A DNA stretch of 32,155 nt from Flavobacteriaceae bacterium (GTDB taxonomy: Bacteria > Bacteroidota > Bacteroidia > Flavobacteriales > Flavobacteriaceae), in the NCBI GenBank assembly GCA_016649785.1, contig JAENXB010000003.1, forward strand, positions 1-32,155, in the 5' to 3' direction. The notes beneath the pieces were generated by a model, which was given only the letters and a program-made list of their open reading frames with translations, was not told where the DNA came from and made no database searches. Of this stretch, positions 18,358-26,211 are shown one piece after another; positions within the stretch are counted from its first letter, which is position 1, and each line of letters opens with the position of its first letter. The position numbers were made by a program, and so were the translations under genes.

Positions 18358-18655
18358 TTAAAAAACGGGATAAGCCAAGGCGAACCAACATTTTCTTTTC
18401 AAATTTCCAGAAGAAACTAAATTGACCGAATAGCCAGCCAAAACAAACCAGTAATAGCTGATAAAGGGGGAAAATAAGGAGGATCCTTACAGGCCAAAAT
18501 AAATACCAGGGGGATGTTTCTTTATAAATTCCAAAAAATTCACAAATAGGTGCTGCCAGTTTAACGGCAGAAGATCCAGTGACTGCAAAAACGAGGAAGA
18601 TAACAATAATCTGAAAATTGGAATCGATGCCCCAACGTTGCTTAAGTTTGTCCAT
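18350..18655 (-). CDS. Small membrane protein (DUF6787-like)
   Basis: LKQRWGIDSNFQIIVIFLVFAVTGSSAVKLAAPICEFFGI...WYLFWPVRILLIFPLYQLLLVCFGWLFGQFSFFWKFEKKMLVRLG; two hydrophobic segments. Confidence 0.7.
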   Translation of the reverse strand: MDKLKQRWGIDSNFQIIVIFLVFAVTGSSAVKLAAPICEFFGIYKETSPWYLFWPVRILLIFPLYQLLLVCFGWLFGQFSFFWKFEKKMLVRLGLSRFLNE

Positions 18656-18698
18656 ATTGCAAATGTATCATTTAACGGTCCAATTAACCAAATTTTAA

Positions 18699-19121
18699 CT
18701 ACAATCGTGTAGGTACCGGAAACCGCTGATTGTATTCATGGGATAAATAAACAAAATAATTATAGAGCAAATAATTTACTTCATAGCCGTAATTGACAAA
18801 CGGGTCATAATTAATTTCCTGGACATATAAATTCGGATTATAGCGAAGAGGATTTCTAACCCGGGAATTGTATTCCTGCACCAGGATTAGATTTTTGGAT
18901 TCCAGATAAGATTGTGAATAATAGCCTTTGGGTTTGGCTAAACTGTTTATAAACAAATTAAACCCAGGTTCAATAATAATGATCTCATACTGCAAACTGT
19001 CATTGGCAATACGCACGGTATCATTTTCAGTTCCGGAGGCATTGGAACCTTTGAAATCCCTACCAGAACCACAACTATATATAAATAACCCCAAGAGAAA
19101 AATATACAATAGATTTTTCAT
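18699..19121 (-). CDS. Putative lipoprotein (DUF6146-like)
   Basis: Lipobox-like LFIYSCGSG after an N-terminal hydrophobic stretch; YEIIIIEPGFNLFINSLAKPKGYYSQSYLESKN. Confidence 0.68.
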   Translation of the reverse strand: MKNLLYIFLLGLFIYSCGSGRDFKGSNASGTENDTVRIANDSLQYEIIIIEPGFNLFINSLAKPKGYYSQSYLESKNLILVQEYNSRVRNPLRYNPNLYVQEINYDPFVNYGYEVNYLLYNYFVYLSHEYNQRFPVPTRL

Positions 19122-19228
19122 TTTATTTATTTTTAAGTATTAATTGGCTTATTGATACATAAACCGAATTTTCAAAGTTTAATTAAATAATTAATTTACA
19201 AATTTTTAACTGATGCATACCTTAAGGA

Positions 19229-19281
19229 AATTGTAAAAAAAATGATCCAGAAACATTTATTCCTGAATCATTTTTACAATT
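19229..19281. terminator. Imperfect bidirectional terminator-like hairpin downstream of serA
   Basis: ATTGTAAAAAAAATGATCCAG ... CTGAATCATTTTTACAAT self-complementarity with A/T tracts. Confidence 0.55.
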
Positions 19282-19298
19282 GGATTTGACAATTTCCT

Positions 19299-20261
19299 TT
19301 ATACTGTTTCGCCTTTTAAAATGGAAATGATCTGCAAGGCAAGTTCAGTCCCGATCCTGTCCTGGGCTTCTTTTGTAGCTGCCCCAATATGTGGAGTTAG
19401 CGAAATTCGTTGATCCATTAAAATTTGAAGGGCAGGGGTAGGCTCATTTTCAAAAACATCCAGTCCTGCAAAAGCGACTTTTCCGTTTTTAAGAGCTTCT
19501 ACAAGTGCAACCTCATCTACAATTCCGCCACGCGAGGTATTAATAATCCCGACCCCGTCTTTCATCATCTCAAATTCCTTTTCACCGAGTACAGGTTTTT
19601 TCTGAGCAGGGATGTGAACCGTTATAAAATCTGAATCCCTGATCACATCTTTTACCGGTTCGGTTTTTATAGGAATTGTTACTACCTGGTCATTGTAAAA
19701 ATGCAGGGTAATATCTGCTTCCCCCACGTGATCATCACTGGCAATAACTTTCATTCCTATTCCAAGGGCTATTTTGGCCACCTCGCGACCAATTCGCCCA
19801 AGTCCTATAATTCCCAGGGTTTTTCCCCTGAGTTCGGTTCCTCCGGAATAATTTTTCTTTAAAGCTTTGAATTGTGTATCCCCGCTCAAAGGCATGATCC
19901 GGTTTGAATCGTGTAAATAGCGAACCCCTCCAAAGAGATGTGCAAAAACAAGTTCTGCGACAGATCCGGAACTGGATGCAGGAGTGTTAATGACTTTTAA
20001 ACCTTTTTTTCGGGCGTATTCCACATCAATATTATCCATCCCAACACCACCACGACCAATAATTTTTAAGGAAGGACACGCATCGATCAGATCCTTTCTT
20101 ACTTCAGTGGCACTGCGCACAAGAATAACATCGATTTTTTCTTCATTGATGTAATTTTTAAGTTGCTCCTGCGCCACTTTGGTCACAATCACTTCAAATC
20201 CGGCTTTTTTAAGGGCATTGATGCCACTTTGTGATATTCCGTCGTTTGCTAATACTTTCAT
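19299..20261 (-). CDS. serA: D-3-phosphoglycerate dehydrogenase / D-2-hydroxyacid dehydrogenase
   Basis: NAD-binding GKTLGIIGLGRIGREVAKIALGIGMKVI, catalytic INTSRGGIVDE and PHIGAATKEAQDRIG. The start MKVLANDG at 20261 is preferred over the 12-residue extension. Confidence 0.88.
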   Translation of the reverse strand: MKVLANDGISQSGINALKKAGFEVIVTKVAQEQLKNYINEEKIDVILVRSATEVRKDLIDACPSLKIIGRGGVGMDNIDVEYARKKGLKVINTPASSSGSVAELVFAHLFGGVRYLHDSNRIMPLSGDTQFKALKKNYSGGTELRGKTLGIIGLGRIGREVAKIALGIGMKVIASDDHVGEADITLHFYNDQVVTIPIKTEPVKDVIRDSDFITVHIPAQKKPVLGEKEFEMMKDGVGIINTSRGGIVDEVALVEALKNGKVAFAGLDVFENEPTPALQILMDQRISLTPHIGAATKEAQDRIGTELALQIISILKGETV

Positions 20262-20310
20262 TGCTTTTGTTTTCAATAGTGGATTATAGGTTCCCAATCG
20301 GAAATTTCCG

Positions 20311-21375
20311 TTAGGCCTTTCGTTCCAGATCGCCCATTACGTCTACCAAAACCTGGACACTTTCCAGTGGAAGGGCATTGTACATAGAGGCCCTGTATCC
20401 ACCTACGCTCCGGTGACCATTGAGTCCAATTATGCCAGCTTCTTTCCACATTTTATCAAATTGATCTTTTAAAGATTCATTTTTCAGGTTAAAAGTAGCA
20501 TTCATAATTGAACGGTCTTCATTTGCCGTAAAGCCTTTAAAGAGCGGGTTGATATCAATTTCAGAATACATCAATACAGCTTTCTTCTTATTTAATTTTT
20601 CAATAGCAGCAATTCCGCCCTGCGCCTTAAGCCATCTAAGGGTAAGTAAGGAGACATAAACAGGATAAACCGAAGGTGTATTGTACATACTTTCCTTTTC
20701 AATATGCTGTTTATAATCCAACATAGATGGTATTTTGCGGGTTACTTTTCCCAAAATATCATCTTTTATAATTACCAAAGTGGTTCCTGCAGGTCCCATA
20801 TTTTTTTGTGCCCCTGCATAGATCAAATCGAATTTTGAGAAATCCATCTGTCGGGAAAATATATCACTGCTCATATCACAAACCAAGGGAACGGAAGTAG
20901 CGGGAAATCTCTTCATTTGAGTACCAAAAATCGTGTTGTTGCTGGTACAGTGAAAATAATCGGCATCTTTTGGGATCTTATATCCTTTGGGAATATAATT
21001 GAAATTTTTATCTTTTGAAGAAGCCACAACATCCACTTCTCCAAATAGTTGAGCCTCTTTTATCGCCTTGTCAGCCCAGGTTCCAGTATTGAGATAGGCC
21101 GCTTTTTTCTCCAACAGGTTATAAGCCACCATCAAAAACTCCAGGCTGGCACCTCCTTGCAGGAATAAAGCCTGATAACCTTTGCCTTTTAAGCCTAAAA
21201 GTTCCAGGGAAAGATTTCTTGCTTCCTCCATCACATCTACAAAAGCTTTGCTGCGATGTGAGATTTCCAAAATAGATAATCCTGAATTATTAAAGTTCAG
21301 AACAGCTTGCGAGGCTTCCTGAAATACCTCCTGAGGCAGAATACATGGCCCTGCGCTAAAGTTGTGTTTTTTCAT
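20311..21375 (-). CDS. serC: Phosphoserine aminotransferase
   Basis: HNFSAGPCILP N-terminus, SHRSKAF, FLQGGASLEF, AGAQKNMGPAGTTLVII (PLP lysine), NGHRSVGGYRASMYNALP. Confidence 0.95.
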   Translation of the reverse strand: MKKHNFSAGPCILPQEVFQEASQAVLNFNNSGLSILEISHRSKAFVDVMEEARNLSLELLGLKGKGYQALFLQGGASLEFLMVAYNLLEKKAAYLNTGTWADKAIKEAQLFGEVDVVASSKDKNFNYIPKGYKIPKDADYFHCTSNNTIFGTQMKRFPATSVPLVCDMSSDIFSRQMDFSKFDLIYAGAQKNMGPAGTTLVIIKDDILGKVTRKIPSMLDYKQHIEKESMYNTPSVYPVYVSLLTLRWLKAQGGIAAIEKLNKKKAVLMYSEIDINPLFKGFTANEDRSIMNATFNLKNESLKDQFDKMWKEAGIIGLNGHRSVGGYRASMYNALPLESVQVLVDVMGDLERKA

Positions 21376-21599
21376 ATATAAGTTGTTTGAACAAAGATCC
21401 TAAAAGTGACTGAAAATTGTTTTATTAAAATGATACTTGTAAGCTGCCAAGTTACAAAAGTCGCCGCTCAAATAAAAACCGGAAAAATTTAGTTGTTGAA
21501 TTAGTTTGCCAATCTGCAGCAAATCAGGATGAATAAAATTTTATTTTTTATTCTTAGGAGAGAAACAAAATTTTGACCAATTTTACAGAAAGCAAACAA

Positions 21600-21776
21600 A
21601 TGAAGACTTTAGAGAATATTCAGAAAAAGTTTGTGGGTAGAATTTTAGCCTCGAAAAATGAAAAATTGCTGGAAGCTATTGACAAGATCTTTGATTATAC
21701 ACAACCGGAGGATATTATAGCTCTTTCTGCCGAAGAATTAGAAATGCTGTTGATGAGCGAAAAGGAGAATGAATAA
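21600..21776 (+). CDS. Small antitoxin-like protein (58 aa), orphan
   Basis: MKTLENIQKKFVGRILASKNEKLLEAIDKIFDYTQPEDIIALSAEELEMLLMSEKENE resembles the N-terminal part of Bacteroidota RelE-associated antitoxins. The ATG at 21600 is preferred over the TTG at 21573. Confidence 0.5.
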   Translation: MKTLENIQKKFVGRILASKNEKLLEAIDKIFDYTQPEDIIALSAEELEMLLMSEKENE

Positions 21777-21836
21777 GAATTTTATTTTTTTCTGCCAAAA
21801 CCGAGAACATCAGCTTCTAAGATGAAAAACAAATTT

Positions 21837-22895
21837 CTACAATTGTTGTAAAAACTTCAGGGTATCTACATTATCGGCGTAATCCCAAAGTTGCGGGTGT
21901 TGGGTTTGTCCAAATGCAATTTCCTCATCAAGCAATCCTTTGGAGACGATACATTGCAAATTTTCTTTGTTTTCCTCCAGGGTTATTTTTAGGGAATTTT
22001 CATCTGAGTAAGTTTCAAAAAACAACGTGCCAATAGGGGAGCCAAAACTTTTATCTTCCTTCAGGATCAAAAACCCATTGTCCAGGAGCTTAAATTCACT
22101 CATTAAATATACAGCCTTGTTATAATCGTAATTATTGGCATATTTTGCGTTGTTCATCAACTCTGCCCAGGGGAACATCGTTTTAAAAAACAAATCAAAA
22201 TCATAAGCTTCAGGCACATATAATTTGGAAACATTGCGGCAACCCAAACCAAAGTAACGAAAAATATCATCCCCTAAAGCCTGCAGTTCTGCCTGAGTTT
22301 CATTGCCTGTCAAAACCGCGATGGAATTTCTGTTTTTGCGGATGATAGAAGGTGTTTTTGCAAAATAATATTCAAAATACCGGGCAGTATTGTTGCTGCC
22401 GGTGGCTATTACCGCATCAAAATTACTAAATCTGCCATCCGTAAATTCAATCAACTCCTTATATCCAGGCTCAATCGCCATCAGGTAATCTGCCAGTATT
22501 GGCAATAATTTCTGATCGTTGGAAGATTGCTTTATCAACACTTTATGACCCGAGATCAAAACCGAGATAAAATCGTGAAATCCAACCAAAGGAATATTTC
22601 CGGCCATTACAATCCCCACAGTTTTTGACTGTTGATCGCTGAAATTGTATGGTTTTAACCAATTATCTAAATTTGCTTCGGTAAGCGCCTTGCTCCATTC
22701 TTTCAGCGAAAAAAGAACATTTTCCCTGGTAAACCAACCGTTATAATGCACAGCCAGATCTATTTGTTCCCGGAAAGCATTGAAAAACAGATCATTGTGA
22801 GGCAAATCTGAGAGCTGCTGAATACCTTCCCGGTGAAATTGGCTCAAAAATAAACCGACTTGTATAAGATGGGATTTTCGTTGGTCGATTGTCAT
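21837..22895 (-). CDS. Acyl-CoA reductase, LuxC-like
   Basis: VGIVMAGNIPLVGFHDFISVLISGHKVLIKQSSNDQ, DAVIATGSNNTARYFEYYFAKTPSIIRKNRNSIAVLTG, YFGLGCRNVSKLYVP (candidate catalytic Cys). Confidence 0.87.
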   Translation of the reverse strand: MTIDQRKSHLIQVGLFLSQFHREGIQQLSDLPHNDLFFNAFREQIDLAVHYNGWFTRENVLFSLKEWSKALTEANLDNWLKPYNFSDQQSKTVGIVMAGNIPLVGFHDFISVLISGHKVLIKQSSNDQKLLPILADYLMAIEPGYKELIEFTDGRFSNFDAVIATGSNNTARYFEYYFAKTPSIIRKNRNSIAVLTGNETQAELQALGDDIFRYFGLGCRNVSKLYVPEAYDFDLFFKTMFPWAELMNNAKYANNYDYNKAVYLMSEFKLLDNGFLILKEDKSFGSPIGTLFFETYSDENSLKITLEENKENLQCIVSKGLLDEEIAFGQTQHPQLWDYADNVDTLKFLQQL

Positions 22896-22903
22896 AGCAC
22901 TAA

Positions 22904-22935
22904 TTTGGTTATGAAATGTTTTGGGTTTAAATTTG
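22904..22935 (+). promoter_or_regulatory. Candidate Bacteroidetes promoter for the ferredoxin gene
   Basis: TTTG (22904-22907), 20-nt spacer, TAAATTTG (22928-22935), matching the TTTG / TAnnTTTG consensus; about 110 nt upstream of the ATG. Confidence 0.45.
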
Positions 22936-23047
22936 TATCGGCGAAATTAAAAGTTATCTATTTAAAATCACCTATAAAACATTGAAAAGTTGAAAGGAAG
23001 TAAAACCGCTCAATTTTTCCATTTTAAATTTACTAATAAAAAAAGCT

Positions 23048-23401
23048 ATGGCAATTAAAATAACAGACGAATGTATTAACTGCGGTGCCTGCGAGCCGGA
23101 ATGTCCCAATACGGCTATTTATGAGGGCGCCGATGACTGGCGTTATTCTGATGGAACCGATTTAAAGGGAGATGTAATTTATCCAAATGGCAAAAAAGCA
23201 AATGCAGATGAAGCACAGGAACCTTTAAGCGACGAAATTTATTATATAGTTGCAGATAAATGTACAGAGTGCCAGGGATTTCACGATGAGCCTCAATGTG
23301 CCGCGGTATGCCCGGTAGATTGTTGTGTTCCGGATGAGGACCACGTTGAAACCAAAGAGGAATTATTGGCAAAACAACGTTTTATGCATCCTGACGCTTA
23401 A
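23048..23401 (+). CDS. 4Fe-4S dicluster ferredoxin
   Basis: [23 protein letters not shown] and [25 protein letters not shown] cluster motifs. Confidence 0.94.
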   Translation: MAIKITDECINCGACEPECPNTAIYEGADDWRYSDGTDLKGDVIYPNGKKANADEAQEPLSDEIYYIVADKCTECQGFHDEPQCAAVCPVDCCVPDEDHVETKEELLAKQRFMHPDA

Positions 23402-23423
23402 GAATTTATTTTCTTAAAAAATT

Positions 23424-23452
23424 AAAATCCCGCTTTTCAGCGGGATTTTTTG
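23424..23452 (+). terminator. Intrinsic terminator after ferredoxin gene
   Basis: AAAATCCCGCT-TTTC-AGCGGGATTTT stem-loop followed by a T run. Confidence 0.9.
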
Positions 23453-23485
23453 GTTTATTATTAGCATCAATGATCTTTTTGAACA

Positions 23486-24769
23486 TTAATTCTCTTTTTC
23501 CATTTGGCGTTGAATTTTTTCAATAGCATTCTCAATGGATTTTTCAGGTTCAATTATATTGTTATCTCCCCAAAAATCCGGGTCTGAAAAACCAGAAACA
23601 TCATCAACCATGACTACTGAAGGGCTAATGAGGTTTTTTTCCTTTCTTGATTTCCCGTCCGGATCAAGTTCCCAATCGGTTACGGCCATTTCGCCATTTA
23701 TAGTGTAACGGGAGTTAAATAATTTATTTTTCCAGTTTACCACAAATTCCAATTGGGCATTCCCATAACCATAAAACCATTTTCCATTGCTCTCACGGTA
23801 ATCTATCCTGTAATCTACGTTAACAGGGTATACTCTTGCGCCGGCAGGTTTTTTCTTCACAAATAAATTGGAAGCAGCATTCCTGTTTTCCACATTGAGC
23901 TTGTATGTAGCTTTAATCAATGTATGAGTTTCCGCATCCACAAACAATTTTCCATAATACCATGGGTTTTTATGATCTTTCTCAACAAAATCAATAACGT
24001 ACAAATAGCGGTTATTGATCTTTGTAGGTTTATCAAAAGTGAATTCGTAGATGTCAATCTCGTCCTTGTTAAACAAAAACTCAGGATATTTCATCACATC
24101 CAGATAAATGGCGTTAAAAGGTCCACCGCGGAGTTTGAGTGCCAAAGTATCCAATCTTTCGTAATCGGTTTTTTTACGCGCTTTGATAATGGAAATTTCA
24201 TCTCTTTTTGAAGACGTATAGGGTTGTTTGTAAATTTTCACAACCGCTTCAGAAAGCGATACATTTCTTCTTCTTTTTTTTATGGTTTCCCTGTAAAAAG
24301 CTGTCATTTGGGTTTGGTCGTTGATGTAGTTATCGTCCCTTTTTTTAAGCATATCCAGGACCAGTCCTCTCGCATCTTTAGAACTAAAAATGCTGACCTC
24401 AGATAATTCTTCTACAGATTCTTCTAGTTCTATTCGTGTATTTTCCGTTTTGAAGTAATCAAGCGGAAGTATTTTACTTTGGTAACCCAGGTAAGAAACA
24501 GTTACCATTGCACCGGTAATATCTTCAGGAACTTTTAAAGAAAATTCGCCGTCTTTATTGGTAATGGTTGAAATATTTGTTCCGTTTACAGAGAGATAAG
24601 CCGATGCTATAGGATCTCCATTCTTACTGTCTACAACTTTTCCCTTGTATTCAACATAATCAACTTTTATTGAAATTGAGGCACCTAGACAGGGCGTCAT
24701 TCCCTGTAGAACCAGAAAAACAACGATTAAAACCTGTTTTATTTTAAAAGAATTTTTATTTGTTTTCAT
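23486..24769 (-). CDS. Secreted carboxypeptidase-like regulatory domain protein
   Basis: Signal peptide; YKGKVVDSKNGDPIASAYLSVNGTNISTITNKDGEFSLKVPE (CarboxypepD_reg-like); large C-terminal region. Confidence 0.82.
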   Translation of the reverse strand: MKTNKNSFKIKQVLIVVFLVLQGMTPCLGASISIKVDYVEYKGKVVDSKNGDPIASAYLSVNGTNISTITNKDGEFSLKVPEDITGAMVTVSYLGYQSKILPLDYFKTENTRIELEESVEELSEVSIFSSKDARGLVLDMLKKRDDNYINDQTQMTAFYRETIKKRRRNVSLSEAVVKIYKQPYTSSKRDEISIIKARKKTDYERLDTLALKLRGGPFNAIYLDVMKYPEFLFNKDEIDIYEFTFDKPTKINNRYLYVIDFVEKDHKNPWYYGKLFVDAETHTLIKATYKLNVENRNAASNLFVKKKPAGARVYPVNVDYRIDYRESNGKWFYGYGNAQLEFVVNWKNKLFNSRYTINGEMAVTDWELDPDGKSRKEKNLISPSVVMVDDVSGFSDPDFWGDNNIIEPEKSIENAIEKIQRQMEKEN

Positions 24770-24990
24770 ATGTAGATATTTATTGTTTTTTATTGGTCAT
24801 ATGTAATTTGCATATCTTCATTGGTGTTTGCATCGAGTTCCCGTTATGCTCATTTCATAACGAAATTTTTAAATTGGAAATAAACAAATCATTGCTCTAA
24901 GATATTGAATTTTAACAATATATAGATCGTTAACAAGTCGGAATATTACTTTTTTGGGTATAGTTTATTAAAAATGGTAATTTTGGTTTA

Positions 24991-25109
24991 AGGAAAAGGA
25001 AAGAGGAGAGTTGAAAAGTGAAGAGTGGAAAGTGGAAAATGGAAAGTGGAAAGTGGAAAATGGAAAGTTGAAAGTTGAAAGTTGAAAGTGGAAAGTTCAA
25101 AGCGGAAAG
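24991..25109. repeat. Degenerate heptanucleotide tandem array (TGGAAAG-type)
   Basis: Core 25026-25109 reads as 12 heptamers: TGGAAAG TGGAAAA TGGAAAG TGGAAAG TGGAAAA TGGAAAG TTGAAAG x3 TGGAAAG TTCAAAG CGGAAAG. The first six form 2 x 21 nt. The preceding 35 nt are in the same phase. Confidence 0.85.
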
Positions 25110-25214
25110 AGAATAGATTAACGTCGTAGAGAAACAGAAACACTTCGTTTTTGCAAAAAAAAACATTATTAACGATGTCGAAAAAGGGAATGCTTAAAAT
25201 AAAAAACCTAAATT

Positions 25215-25260
25215 TCTCAAATCTCAAATCTCAAATCTCAATACTAAGTACTCAATACTA
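25215..25260. repeat. Heptanucleotide tandem array (TCTCAAA-type)
   Basis: TCTCAAA x3, TCTCAAT, ACTAAGT, ACTCAAT, ACTA, all in 7-nt phase, ending 7 bp before the GNAT ATG. Confidence 0.75.
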
Positions 25261-25267
25261 GTTTAAT

Positions 25268-25825
25268 ATGCGATCATTGGTTTACACTACTTCAAAATCT
25301 GATAAGGATTTACTCGGGATCCTTGAATTACAACGAAAAAATCATTCGGCGAATCTATTAGCTGAAGAAATTTCTACACAGGGATTTATAACCGTAATTC
25401 ATAGTATTGAAAATTTGAGGAATTTAAACAACATTCAGCCACATATCATATGCAAACATAACGGAAAAGTTATTGCATACCTATTGGCGATGACTGCAAA
25501 ATCTCAAAATGAGATCCCTGTTCTTATTCCAATGTTCAAAATATTTGAAACACTGATATTCAAGGAAAAACCCATTTCAGAGTACAATTATGTTGTTGTT
25601 GGCCAAGTATGTGTAGATAAAAATTACAGGGGAATGGGGATTTTGGACAAATGTTATACAGAATATAAACTTCATTTAAAGGACAAATACGATTTTGCAA
25701 TAACCGAAATTTCAAACCGGAACTCGAGGTCTATAAAGGCACATAAGAGGATAGGATTTTCTGAAATTTATAAATACGCTTCAAAAAACCAGGAAGAATG
25801 GAGTGTGGTTGTTTTGGAATGGTAG
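25268..25825 (+). CDS. GNAT family N-acetyltransferase
   Basis: YVVVGQVCVDKNYRGMGILDKCYTEYK (motif A-like, RGMG) and EISNRNSRSIKAHKRIGFSEIYKY (motif B-like). Confidence 0.85.
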   Translation: MRSLVYTTSKSDKDLLGILELQRKNHSANLLAEEISTQGFITVIHSIENLRNLNNIQPHIICKHNGKVIAYLLAMTAKSQNEIPVLIPMFKIFETLIFKEKPISEYNYVVVGQVCVDKNYRGMGILDKCYTEYKLHLKDKYDFAITEISNRNSRSIKAHKRIGFSEIYKYASKNQEEWSVVVLEW

Positions 25826-25939
25826 ATTTTGTTACCAGCTTGAGGACTAATTTCGGCTATAAGCGACATTCCAATAAACATACAACTTACTTTCTCTTGT
25901 AAATTTCTTACACAGAATTTTTCTTCAGATCATAAAAAC

Positions 25940-25981
25940 AACTTTAAAGAGGAAGATAAAAATATCATGCTCTTTAAAGTT
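25940..25981. repeat. 12-bp perfect inverted repeat with 18-nt spacer
   Basis: AACTTTAAAGAG ... CTCTTTAAAGTT between the GNAT gene and the acsA operon; no clear T run. Confidence 0.75.
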
Positions 25982-26211
25982 ATTCCTTTCATTGGAGAAA
26001 AGATAAACCATTTCTTTTTCCTGACATAAATCATAGGTTCAAAAATAGATCTTCAATAACTTTAATACTCAGCAACACTTAAAAAGATTCAAATAAATAA
26101 GGAAAAAGCTTTTACTGCAGTTGCATGCAGCATAAAATCCGTACAAGGCCAGATCCATATAAAATACTGTTCGGTTAGAGCGGGGAGGAATCGTTAAAAA
26201 ATTATAATAAA

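Noticed and set aside
24930-25227. Two minus-strand ORFs encoding (S/T)FHFPL-type repeats
   Set aside because: They are the translation of the 7-nt tandem array (21 nt = 7 aa period) in two frames, with no start context or domain. They are treated as repeat artefacts.
24991-25260. Possible CRISPR array
   Set aside because: Units are 7 nt with no unique spacers of 25-40 nt, and no cas genes are present.
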